Shown here in pieces: positions 50,293-58,397 of a stretch of 64,000 bases of DNA. The notes under the pieces were generated by a model. That model had not been told where the DNA came from. It did no database searches and worked only from the letters and a program-made list of their open reading frames with translations. The stretch is taken from positions 186,001-250,000 of the forward strand of contig NZ_JACJVQ010000014.1 of NCBI RefSeq assembly GCF_014212135.1. The letters are read 5' to 3'. The DNA comes from Cohnella thailandensis (GTDB taxonomy: Bacteria; Bacillota; Bacilli; Paenibacillales; Paenibacillaceae). The position numbers were made by a program, and so were the translations under genes. Each line of letters opens with the position of its first letter. Within the stretch, counting starts at the first letter, position 1.

Positions 50293-53235
50293 GTGAAGAA
50301 AAAACCGGTATTGCTCCTCGTGTTCATCCTGTTGTTCCTCTTAGCCTCGTCGCATACGCTTGGAGACAGTGCCGACAAGTATTCTCTGGAAACGGACGAT
50401 CTGGGCGACTGGAGCAAAGTCCACGCACGTTCCAAAACGGTCTCCCTTAAGACGATCCAGGGAAACGAGCTGGATCCGACCCGGGCGTTCGGGAGCGGCG
50501 GCTCCGGGGAGTATTTGATCTACAAAGCGAAGGTGAATTTGCGATCCTTCGAAGCGGTGGTCTACGGAATAGAGGGCCAAGAGTTCAAAGCTCCGCAATT
50601 CTCGATCTCCCCCGACGGCAAGACCTACCGCGCCGTGACGCCGGATTCGCACTCGACGGGGGGCGATCCCGCCGTCGTCTCTTATGAATCGAGGGATTTT
50701 CCGGGCGGGACGAAGTACTTGAAGATCGTATTCCCGAGCGGCAAGATCAAGTCTCCCGTCTCGATCGGGCGAGTGACGCTGAACGGGGGCGGAAGCGCGG
50801 GAGCGAGCAAGCCCTCGGGCCCGGTTCTGTACGGCAGCATGATCCGGCTGACTCCGGCCGCCGGCGAATCGATCTATTACACGACCGACGGCAGCGACCC
50901 TCGCTCCTCGCCGACGCGCAAGCTCTACGGCTCGCCGATCGCGATCGTCAGTGAGACGCTGCTGAAGACGACCTCTTCCTCGGCATCGGCATCGGCGCCG
51001 GCTGCGGATAAGGGGACGGGCGGCGGCATATCCACCTACTCGTTCACGCCGTACCCTCAAGCTCCCGCGGCGGCCGGCCTGCACGATCCGCTCGACGACT
51101 TCGGGCTGACCGCGCTTCGTTCGAACTTGTACTTGGCGAAGGAGACGCCTAACTACTTCGACAACGATTTAAGCCGCGCGGTACGGGCGACGACGGCGCC
51201 GGGGTCCTTGATCTACGTCGCGAGCGAAGACATGAAGTCGTTCGCCGTGCGCAGCTTCTACTTCTCCGGGCAGCCGTTCGAGAAGCTCAAGTTTTACGCG
51301 TCGGCCGACGGAGTCGCGTACGAGGAAGTGGACGCGGAATCTTATCCGTCCGGTTACCCGGTCAGCAATTGGCAGCCTCAGGCTTACGAGAACATGGCCC
51401 TTCCCGCGAACACGAGGTATTTGAAAATCGAGCTGGTCGGAACGGCCAAATCGTGGACGCCCCAGGTGTCGGAGGTGATCGTCAACCGCAATACCTCTTC
51501 GGCCACTCTGACCACGGTCAAGAGCGGCGACGGGATGCTGGCTGCAATCGCCTCGGAAACGCCCGGCGCCCGCATTTATTACCGCTTGAACCAAAGCGTC
51601 GACTTCGTTCCTTACGTCTCGCCTATTAAGCTGAAGGGCTACAATCAGCTCGAGACCTACGCGGTGAAGGAGGGGCTCCTGACCAGCCCGATTCGCAGCT
51701 ATTCGGTCAATGCCAACAAGGACGTTCAGGTCGACCGGTTCGGCCAGATGGAGACCGCGAAGTTCCAGGGCAAGGTGACCGACGAAGGGCAGCTGGCGGA
51801 CGACGCGAAGGCGGACGACGAGTATTACGGAAGCTTGAAGGCGCCGGACGAACGCGATCGTTACGGAGGCCTTGCCGGAAGCGCGGACGAGTACGGGCTC
51901 AAGGCGACCGGCCATTTCGCGGTTCAGAGGATGAACGGCCGGCCGGTCCTGACGACTCCGGAGGGGAATCTCTTCTTCAGCCTCGGAGTCAACGGCGTGA
52001 CGGCCCAAGAGACGTATACGCTCGTCAAAGGGAGAGAGTCGAAGTTCGAGTACGTGCCTCCTTATGCGGGAGAGTACAAGCCTGCCTATATCAACACGGA
52101 CGGCTTCTCGTTCTATATCGCCAACAAATACCGCAAGACGGGGCGCTTCTTTACCGAGCACGACGTCTACATGGAGGCGATCGAGCGGATCCGCAAATGG
52201 GGCTTCAACGGCATCGGAGCTTATTCCCCCGAGAAGTACGGCGAGGAAGGACTCTTCCCGTACGTGCGAATGCTTCCGCTGGAGGGAATGAGCTGGGCGC
52301 GGATCGGCGGTCTTTCTCTTTTCGACATTTACGCACCGGACGCCGAAGCGAAGCTGGATCAATCGTTCGCCCAGACGGTCGCCCCGTACAAGGACGATCC
52401 GATGCTGATCGGGACGTTTATCGGCAACGAGTTCGATTACCACAAGTTCTTGACCGAGGTGCCGAAGCTCAAAGCGAGCAAAGCCGCGATGAAGGGGGCG
52501 CTCGTCGACATGCTGCGGACCAAGTACGCGACGATCGAGGCGTTCAATTCCGCGTGGAAAATGAACTACAAATCGTTCGACGAGCTGAAGGAAGCGCAGC
52601 TTACGCTCAAGGCTTCCCCGGCCTGGCGGGACATGGAGGCGTTCTTCGCGGACTATCTCGACCGGTTCTTCGGCACGGTGTCGCGCTTGTACCGCAAGTA
52701 CGATCCGAATCATCTTCTGCTGGGGGACCGCTGGATCACGACGACCTTCCACAACGAGACGGTTCGCCGGATGCTCTCCGAATACGAAGGCAAATACGTG
52801 GACGTGATCAGCATCAACTACTACACGTACAAGCTGGAGACCGACCTTCTGGAAGAGGTGCACGAGCTGTCGGGCGGCAAGCCGATCCTGATGAGCGAAT
52901 TCGGCTACGGAACGACGGAGCAGGGACTGGAGCCGCTCATGAAAAACTCCGCGGTCAACCAGTTCCAGCGGGGCATGAGGTACCGGAACTACGTCGAGGG
53001 AGTGGCGGTGCTGCCGTACGTGGTCGGAGCGAACGTCTTCAACTACGTGGACCAAGCGGGACTCGGCCGTTATTGGCAAGGGCTGTGGGGAGAGCATTAC
53101 AACTCCGGCCTCGTGAACGTCGCGGACCGGCCGTACAAGGACTACGTCGGAGCGGCGAAGGCGACGAACGACGATATCTACAAGATCATGCTCGGCGAGC
53201 GGAAGAAATTCTATTACGACTTTAGCCAAAAGTGA
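50293..53235 (+). CDS. Secreted multidomain glycoside hydrolase (clan GH-A type) with carbohydrate-binding-like modules
   Basis: 980 aa, GTG start. Signal peptide about 1-25 (VLLLVFILLFLLASS). N-terminal discoidin-like region, chitobiase-C-terminal-like modules (IYYTTDGSDPRSSPTRKLYGSPI; IYYRLNQSVDFVPYVSPIKL), then a TIM-barrel catalytic domain from about 530: FFSLGVNGV, RIRKWGFNGIGAYSPEKYG, LIGTFIGNEFDY (acid/base Glu in GNE) and ILMSEFGYGT (nucleophile Glu). Resembles GH42/agarase-like beta-glycosidases. As the last gene of the exopolysaccharide operon it may trim or release the polymer. Exact GH family not settled by eye. Confidence 0.85.
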   Translation: MKKKPVLLLVFILLFLLASSHTLGDSADKYSLETDDLGDWSKVHARSKTVSLKTIQGNELDPTRAFGSGGSGEYLIYKAKVNLRSFEAVVYGIEGQEFKAPQFSISPDGKTYRAVTPDSHSTGGDPAVVSYESRDFPGGTKYLKIVFPSGKIKSPVSIGRVTLNGGGSAGASKPSGPVLYGSMIRLTPAAGESIYYTTDGSDPRSSPTRKLYGSPIAIVSETLLKTTSSSASASAPAADKGTGGGISTYSFTPYPQAPAAAGLHDPLDDFGLTALRSNLYLAKETPNYFDNDLSRAVRATTAPGSLIYVASEDMKSFAVRSFYFSGQPFEKLKFYASADGVAYEEVDAESYPSGYPVSNWQPQAYENMALPANTRYLKIELVGTAKSWTPQVSEVIVNRNTSSATLTTVKSGDGMLAAIASETPGARIYYRLNQSVDFVPYVSPIKLKGYNQLETYAVKEGLLTSPIRSYSVNANKDVQVDRFGQMETAKFQGKVTDEGQLADDAKADDEYYGSLKAPDERDRYGGLAGSADEYGLKATGHFAVQRMNGRPVLTTPEGNLFFSLGVNGVTAQETYTLVKGRESKFEYVPPYAGEYKPAYINTDGFSFYIANKYRKTGRFFTEHDVYMEAIERIRKWGFNGIGAYSPEKYGEEGLFPYVRMLPLEGMSWARIGGLSLFDIYAPDAEAKLDQSFAQTVAPYKDDPMLIGTFIGNEFDYHKFLTEVPKLKASKAAMKGALVDMLRTKYATIEAFNSAWKMNYKSFDELKEAQLTLKASPAWRDMEAFFADYLDRFFGTVSRLYRKYDPNHLLLGDRWITTTFHNETVRRMLSEYEGKYVDVISINYYTYKLETDLLEEVHELSGGKPILMSEFGYGTTEQGLEPLMKNSAVNQFQRGMRYRNYVEGVAVLPYVVGANVFNYVDQAGLGRYWQGLWGEHYNSGLVNVADRPYKDYVGAAKATNDDIYKIMLGERKKFYYDFSQK

Positions 53236-53248
53236 AGGAGGCGGACGA

Positions 53249-54535
53249 ATGGTCGGCGCCGACGGCAACAATCTGGTTTTGCTGCTGAGCACGCCGCGCA
53301 GCGGGAGCTCCCTGGCTACCGCGATGCTGCAGAACCACGGCAAGCTGTTCGCCACCCAGGAGATGTGGTTTCTGATGAGCCTGCTGGAATTGAAGTCGGC
53401 TCGGAAGCGGCCATATGGCGGGGGGGCGATTCTCGAACGCTTCTATAACGGCGTTCTGCCCGAAGAGGCGTTCGAGAGCGCCTGCCGATCGTTCGCTCTC
53501 CGGGTTTACAACGGTCTCCTCGGCAGCGGCGCGGCGGAGATGGTTATCGACAAGACGCCTCGCTATTACGGCGCGCTGGAGTTTCTCGACGGCTTGTTCC
53601 CGCGCTCCCGGCGCATCTGGCTGCTCCGCAATCCGTTCGCGGTGCTCGCTTCCTACAAGAAGCTAGGCTCCGCGAGGGGAGGCTCGTCCGATCTCGAGGC
53701 GATGCTGGCCGGCTTCGCCTTCGACCTTAAGGCGGCCGATCTAACGGTAGGCTTGCTCCGTTACATGCGGTACTTCTCCCGGGAGGAGGAGCCTCTCGCT
53801 TATCGTCTGCGGTACGAGCGGCTGGTTGCCGATCCCCGGGCCGAATTGGCGGAGGTCTGCCGGTTCCTCGGCACCGAATACGAGGAAGGAATGGAGAAGT
53901 ACGGCGACCGGATGGATTCCCCGAAAGCCGGGCTTTATTACAGTATGGGAGTCGGCGATCCGTTTGTCGCGGAGCATTCGGCTCCGCACGAGGATTCCGT
54001 CCATGCTTGGAAAGAGCTTCTGACGAAGCGGGAGATCGCGGCGTACGGACGGCTGCTCGGAGCGCGCCTGTTCGCCGAGCTCGGGTACGGCGAGGAGCTG
54101 GAGCAGGCGGAGAAGCTGGCGGGCATCCGCTTCGATCCGGAGCCGGACGGCGCCTGGATGGCGCTGAGAGCGAAGCAATGGATGGAAGCGACCGGCTTCA
54201 GCTGGACGGAGAATTATCGGATGCGAACCGAGCTTGCCGCAAGCTCGGAGCCGGCCTTCGCCGAATTTTTGGAATCCGCCGAGAGCGGGGAAGAGGAACG
54301 GGGATTGTATCGGGATCGCTCGAACCCGGCCGATTCGGAGACGCTGCAGCTTCGAAGGACCGTTCAAACGCTGGAGCAGCGTCTCGAGAAGGGACTGCAG
54401 GAGCAGAAGCGCCTGCGCTCCCAGCTTGCCTCCATGAAGCGCAAAGCGGACTGGCTGAAGGCGGCGATTCCGTTCGGCTCCCGGCTGTCGCGGCTGGCCT
54501 CGTCTTATATGGCCGGATCGGGAGGGAAGAAGTGA
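53249..54535 (+). CDS. Sulfotransferase coupled to the lasso-peptide cyclase gene
   Basis: 428 aa. PAPS-binding 5'-phosphosulfate loop LLLSTPRSGSSLATAML at residues 11-27; 3'-phosphate site RRIWLLRNPFAVLASYKKL at about 118-136 with Arg and Ser; RYERLVADPRAELAEVCRFLG. The C-terminal 60 residues are a coiled coil (LQLRRTVQTLEQRLEKGL). AAGGAGG precedes the ATG. The stop is inside the start of the lasso cyclase (GTGA), so the two are translationally coupled; with the APS kinase at 61834 this points to sulfation of the lasso peptide. An exopolysaccharide substrate is the alternative, since the locus upstream ends only 14 bp before. Confidence 0.88.
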   Translation: MVGADGNNLVLLLSTPRSGSSLATAMLQNHGKLFATQEMWFLMSLLELKSARKRPYGGGAILERFYNGVLPEEAFESACRSFALRVYNGLLGSGAAEMVIDKTPRYYGALEFLDGLFPRSRRIWLLRNPFAVLASYKKLGSARGGSSDLEAMLAGFAFDLKAADLTVGLLRYMRYFSREEEPLAYRLRYERLVADPRAELAEVCRFLGTEYEEGMEKYGDRMDSPKAGLYYSMGVGDPFVAEHSAPHEDSVHAWKELLTKREIAAYGRLLGARLFAELGYGEELEQAEKLAGIRFDPEPDGAWMALRAKQWMEATGFSWTENYRMRTELAASSEPAFAEFLESAESGEEERGLYRDRSNPADSETLQLRRTVQTLEQRLEKGLQEQKRLRSQLASMKRKADWLKAAIPFGSRLSRLASSYMAGSGGKK

Positions 54536-56457
54536 GCGCGATCGCGGGCTTCGTCCGGTTCGACGGGCAAGAGGCGGGCATCCGAGACGGCGAAGCGATG
54601 ATGGAGGCGATGCGGGCGTACGTGGCCGACGATGTGCGAATGAGGCGCGCGGGTCCGGCGTTCCTCGGCTGCCGGATCCGGTGGATCACGCCGGAGTCCA
54701 GGGGCGAGCGGATGCCGGAAGGCGACCCGAACGGCCGCCTGCTCATCGCGGCCGACGCCATCCTTGACAACCGCAAGGAGCTGTTCGGGCGGCTGCAGCT
54801 CCCGCCTGCGCGCTTCGCCGGCATGACGGACAGCGAGCTCATTCTGCTCGCCTACCGCAGATGGGGGCGGAGGTCGCCCGAGTATCTCGTCGGCGACTTC
54901 GCCTTCATGATCTGGGATGCCGACCGCCGGGAGCTGTTCGGGGCAAGAGACCTGTTCGGAAGCCGCTCGCTTTACTACCATCGCGATAATCGGCGGTTGG
55001 CGTTCTCCACGACGATAGAGCCTCTGCTCGCGTTGCCGGACACCTCGAGGAAGCTGAACGAGGAGTGGCTCGCGGAATTCATGGCGATTCCGGAGATGTT
55101 CGAGTCGACGGACGCGGAAGCGACGCCCTACCTTCAAATCCGGCAGGTGCCGCCGGGTCATGCGATCGTCGTTTCGGAGGGACAGGTTTCGGTGGCCTCC
55201 TACGGATCGCTGGAGCCGGAAGAGCCGCTTCGGCTGAAGTCGGACCGGGAGTACGAGGAGGCATTCCGGGAAGTGGTCGGGGAGGCCGTCCGCTGCCGGC
55301 TCCGCACCTTCCGGGAAGTGTCGGCGACGCTTAGCGGAGGCCTGGACTCCGGAACGGTGGCGGCCTTCGCCGCGACGGAGCTGCGGAAGGAAGGCAAGAC
55401 GCTGCGCTCGTTCAGCAGCGTGCCGGCTCCCGGATTCGCCGATTGGACGTCCCGCGGCACGGTGGCCGACGAGCGGCCCTACATTCGGGCAACCGCCCGC
55501 CACGTCGGCAACATCGCGGAATCCCACATGAGCTTCGAAGGAATCAGCCCGCTGTCCGAAGTGGACGAATGGCTGGACCTGCTCGAGACTCCTTACAAAT
55601 TCTTCGAGAATTCGCACTGGCTCAAAGGGATCCACGAGCAGGCCGGCAGGCAGGGAGCGGGCGTGCTGCTGACCGGAGCGCGCGGCAACTTCACGGTGTC
55701 GTGGGGTCCCGCTCTCGAGTATTACGCGCTGCTGCTGCGGCGAATGAAGTGGCTGAGCCTCTCGAGGGAGCTTCGGGCTTACGGATCGAACAAGGGAATC
55801 GGCAGAAAAAGGCTCCTGTCGGCCATTGGCCGATTGGCCTTCCCTTCCCTGGCGCAACGCGGACGATCCGAGCCGCGGCCCGAGCTTCCGGCGATGCTCA
55901 TCCATCCCGACTTCGCCGCCCGGACGGGCGTGTTCGCCCGGCTGAGGAGCGGGGAAGCCTCCGCGGCCGATCCGCTCGAGCTGCGCAGGTCCAAGCTCGG
56001 GAGCCTCGCCGCCGCGAACAAGAACGGCGCGACGGCGTCGAAGCTGTCGCTTCGCTATGGGGTGTGGGAGCGCGACCCCACGTGCGATCTTCGGGTCGTC
56101 CGTTTCTGCCTGGCCGTTCCGTTCGAGCAGTACGTGCGAAACGGCCAGGACCGCTCCCTGATCCGCAGGGCGACCGCGAGCGTGCTGCCCGACGAGGTTC
56201 GGCTGAACCAGCGGGTCCGGGGCATCCAGGGCGCGGACTGGGTTCATCGCGCCGCTCCGATGTGGCCGCGCCTGCTCGAGGAAGTGGGGAGACTCTGCAA
56301 GGATTCGCGCGCCTCCGCCTACCTGCACGTCGACCGGATTCGGGAGGCCGCCGCCGGAATCGGGCGGGAGCCGCGGCCGGAGCTCGCTTTTCACCCGGAG
56401 ATGAGGCTGCTCATGCGCAGCTTGATTATATACCGATTCATCCAGAGATTCGCCTGA
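54532..56457 (+). CDS. Lasso peptide cyclase (asparagine-synthetase-like C protein)
   Basis: 641 aa from GTG 54532 with GGAGGGAAG upstream; a longer frame inside the sulfotransferase gene is rejected. N-terminal glutaminase-like domain begins MSAIAGFVRF: the amidotransferase Cys2 is absent, as in lasso cyclases. The synthetase domain keeps the pyrophosphate loop SATLSGGLDSGTVAA and LLTGARGNFTVSW. It adenylates the side-chain carboxylate of the core's Asp9 and closes the macrolactam on the core N-terminus. The precursor gene follows 43 bp downstream. Confidence 0.92.
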   Translation: MSAIAGFVRFDGQEAGIRDGEAMMEAMRAYVADDVRMRRAGPAFLGCRIRWITPESRGERMPEGDPNGRLLIAADAILDNRKELFGRLQLPPARFAGMTDSELILLAYRRWGRRSPEYLVGDFAFMIWDADRRELFGARDLFGSRSLYYHRDNRRLAFSTTIEPLLALPDTSRKLNEEWLAEFMAIPEMFESTDAEATPYLQIRQVPPGHAIVVSEGQVSVASYGSLEPEEPLRLKSDREYEEAFREVVGEAVRCRLRTFREVSATLSGGLDSGTVAAFAATELRKEGKTLRSFSSVPAPGFADWTSRGTVADERPYIRATARHVGNIAESHMSFEGISPLSEVDEWLDLLETPYKFFENSHWLKGIHEQAGRQGAGVLLTGARGNFTVSWGPALEYYALLLRRMKWLSLSRELRAYGSNKGIGRKRLLSAIGRLAFPSLAQRGRSEPRPELPAMLIHPDFAARTGVFARLRSGEASAADPLELRRSKLGSLAAANKNGATASKLSLRYGVWERDPTCDLRVVRFCLAVPFEQYVRNGQDRSLIRRATASVLPDEVRLNQRVRGIQGADWVHRAAPMWPRLLEEVGRLCKDSRASAYLHVDRIREAAAGIGREPRPELAFHPEMRLLMRSLIIYRFIQRFA

Positions 56458-56500
56458 CCGCCGTCTCATCGAACAAGCCTATCGAAAGGAGGTGAATTCA

Positions 56501-56629
56501 ATGGAGAAGAAGCAATGGATCGAGCCGACGCTCGAAACGCTGGACGTCAGCGAGACGATGTACGGCAAAGGAATGACGCACATCGATTTCGTCACCACCG
56601 AGGACATGGACATCTATGCACCGAGCTGA
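56501..56629 (+). CDS. Lasso peptide precursor (paeninodin-like), 42 aa
   Basis: Too short for routine gene finders but strongly supported: AAAGGAGGTG 8 bp before ATG, directly after the cyclase gene. Leader residues 1-20 (MEKKQWIEPTLETLDVSETM) contain the WxxP recognition motif for B1 and Thr at the penultimate leader position. The predicted core is residues 21-42: ring YGKGMTHID with Asp at core position 9, tail FVTTEDMDIYAPS ending in Ser. Ring size nine and a C-terminal Ser match paeninodin, whose terminal Ser is phosphorylated. Tyr at core position 1 is unusual (Gly, Ala, Ser or Cys are common). Tyr1, Tyr19, Thr and Ser are possible sulfation sites. Confidence 0.92.
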   Translation: MEKKQWIEPTLETLDVSETMYGKGMTHIDFVTTEDMDIYAPS

Positions 56630-56650
56630 GCTGAGTTTCTATAGACGCGA

Positions 56651-56691
56651 GTCCTTACCCGATCCTAGTCGGATTGGGTAAGGACGCTTTC
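56651..56691 (+). terminator. Strong terminator/attenuator directly after the lasso precursor
   Basis: GTCCTTACCCGATCC (56651-56665), loop TAGTC, GGATTGGGTAAGGAC (56671-56685): 15 pairs with one G-U, then GCTTTCGTTT. A 10-bp direct repeat GTTTCTATAG flanks it (56635-56644 and 56692-56701). It would favour precursor mRNA over the downstream enzyme genes. Confidence 0.88.
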
Positions 56692-56721
56692 GTTTCTATA
56701 GGGATGTCGCCGCTTGGCGTG

Positions 56722-56935
56722 AAGTCCCTGATTTTGCCCTGTAACCCGAAAAATTCGGGTTAGAGCTGCATGGAGTCTCTGAATTTGCCCTGTAACCCGA
56801 AAAATTCGGGTTAGAGCCGCATGGAGTCTCTGATTTTGCCCTGTAACCCGAAAAATTCGGGTTAGAGCCGCATGGAGTTTCTGATTTTGCTCTGTAACCC
56901 GAAAAATTCGGGTTAGAGCCGTATGGGGTTCCTGT
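56722..56935 (+). repeat. Four tandem 51-bp units with palindrome TAACCCGAA-AAA-TTCGGGTTA
   Basis: The 21-bp palindrome TAACCCGAA-AAA-TTCGGGTTA starts at 56742, 56793, 56844 and 56895, exactly 51 bp apart. Spacers are near-identical (GAGCCGCATGGAGTCTCTGA-type). Stem 9 bp, loop three A. It lies between the precursor terminator and the kinase gene, inside the lasso cluster, with the same layout (A-centred stem, fixed period) as the 52-bp arrays at 7291-7900 but different sequence. Confidence 0.95.
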
Positions 56936-56991
56936 TCTACTCACTACCCTCACAATTCTTAGATCAATCTATCTGAGAAAGGAGATGGCCA

Positions 56992-58110
56992 ATGAACGAC
57001 GCGTTACTTGCCGTAAGCACGGCCACTCTTTACCGGGCATTCGGCTTGCGGATCTCCAGCCGGATTCCTCTTCCCGAATTGCCGCCTGCAACTCTTGCAG
57101 GCTCGATCGACGGAAGCTCGCAGAGGGCGCCGCAATCGGCGGACATCGGGATCGACTGGGCCGATCCGGGCCCGCTGCTCGCCGAATTAAAGGCATGCGG
57201 CAGCAACTTCTCGTACGCGCGCGCGGGAGAAAAAGCGAGCGGGAAGCGGTTCCTTTTTCTGATTCCGGACACCGCCGTGTACGCCATCGAGGACGGAAGG
57301 ACGATTCTCGTCGCTCCGCTGCCCGGCGCCGATCCGGAGAGGGTGCGCGTATATCTGCTAGGCACCTGCATGGGCGCGCTGCTTCTGATGCGGCGGGTGC
57401 TGCCGTTGCACGGCAGCGCGGTCGTCATCGACGGCAAAGCCTATGCGTTCCTCGGCGATTCGGGCGCGGGCAAGTCGACGCTGGCCGCGGCTTGCGCTTC
57501 GCTGGGCCATCGCCTCGTGAGCGACGATGTCGTCGCGGTAGCCCTCGACGGGGAGGGCAGGCCCTTCGTTCAACCGGCTTACCCCCAGCAGAAGCTGTGG
57601 CGCGAGAGCCTCGAAGGGTTGGGAATGGACGGGGGAGCTTATCGACCTATCTATCGGGAGACCGAGAAGTTCGCGGTTCCGGCGACGGGCAGCTTCCTTG
57701 CGGAGGCCGTTCCGCTGGCGGGAGTGTTCGAGCTGGCGAAAAGAAGCGACGCCGAGATTAGCGAAACACACAATAGCACTGCGGACAATAGCGCTGCGGA
57801 CAATAGCAATGCCATCAATAAAATTGCCGCCTTTAGCGAAGCCAGCGGCCCGAGCCGGGCACCGGAGCCGGAGCGGATCGCCGCTACCCCGGTAGCGGGG
57901 CTGGAGAAGCTGCGAGTTCTGATGCAGCACACGTACCGTAACCGGCTGATTCCCCGGATGGGGCTGGAAGGCTGGCATTTTCGCGCGTCGGCCGCCGTCG
58001 CGGCGCGGATCGAAGCGAACCGGCTGCGGAGGCCGCGGTTCGGATTTACGGCGCTTGACCTTGCGCAATCCGTCATTCATAACGCCAGAAGAAAGGAATG
58101 GGAGCCATGA
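56992..58110 (+). CDS. HPr-kinase-like lasso peptide kinase (PadeK/ThcoK type)
   Basis: 372 aa. N-terminal domain of about 120 residues, then the HprK core: LHGSAVVIDGKAYAFLGDSGAGKSTLAAAC with the conserved His and Walker A, and RLVSDDVVAV with the catalytic Asp pair. In paeninodin-type clusters this enzyme phosphorylates the C-terminal Ser of the precursor, and the precursor here does end in Ser. A low-complexity insert of Asn/Ala/Asp repeats (about 260-277) looks like microsatellite growth (GCGGACAATAGC units). GAAAGGAGATGG precedes the start. Confidence 0.9.
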   Translation: MNDALLAVSTATLYRAFGLRISSRIPLPELPPATLAGSIDGSSQRAPQSADIGIDWADPGPLLAELKACGSNFSYARAGEKASGKRFLFLIPDTAVYAIEDGRTILVAPLPGADPERVRVYLLGTCMGALLLMRRVLPLHGSAVVIDGKAYAFLGDSGAGKSTLAAACASLGHRLVSDDVVAVALDGEGRPFVQPAYPQQKLWRESLEGLGMDGGAYRPIYRETEKFAVPATGSFLAEAVPLAGVFELAKRSDAEISETHNSTADNSAADNSNAINKIAAFSEASGPSRAPEPERIAATPVAGLEKLRVLMQHTYRNRLIPRMGLEGWHFRASAAVAARIEANRLRRPRFGFTALDLAQSVIHNARRKEWEP

Positions 58111-58397
58111 TTCAGACGATCGACGCCGGACATTCCATCGTCCGCAAGGAAGGCAATCTCGTAAGCGACATGAAGGGGGAGAAGGTCATGTTCAGCATCT
58201 CCTCCGGCAAGTACTACAACCTCGGCCTGATCGGGGGCCGAATCTGGGAGCTGCTCGCCGTTCCGGTCGGGATCGGCGGGCTGGTCGACGAGCTGACGGC
58301 GGAGTTCGAGGTCGACCGGGAGACGTGCGAGCGGCAGGTCGGCGAATTCCTTCGCCATCTGATGCAAGAGTCGCTGATCGAGGTTCGCCGGGCATGA
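58107..58397 (+). CDS. Lasso peptide B1 protein: PqqD-like RiPP recognition element
   Basis: 96 aa. Winged-helix RRE of the PqqD family: VSDMKGEKVMFSISSGKYYNLG, GRIWELLAVPVGIGGLVDEL, VGEFLRHLMQESLIEV. It binds the precursor leader through the YxxP/WxxP motif and presents it to the B2 protease and the cyclase. ATG 58107 is preferred (AAAGGA 9 bp upstream) over ATG 58098. It overlaps both the kinase gene and the B2 gene, so K-B1-B2 are tightly coupled. Confidence 0.92.
   Translation: MIQTIDAGHSIVRKEGNLVSDMKGEKVMFSISSGKYYNLGLIGGRIWELLAVPVGIGGLVDELTAEFEVDRETCERQVGEFLRHLMQESLIEVRRA

Noticed and set aside
54007..54531. Long N-terminal extension of the lasso cyclase
   Set aside because: It is the out-of-frame reading of the sulfotransferase gene; GTG 54532 with GGAGGGAAG gives the expected MSAIAGF start.
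56696..56953. 85-residue minus-strand frame with periodic NPNFSGYRAKSETPC text
   Set aside because: Pure translation of the 51-bp array; no ribosome site and no homology expected.
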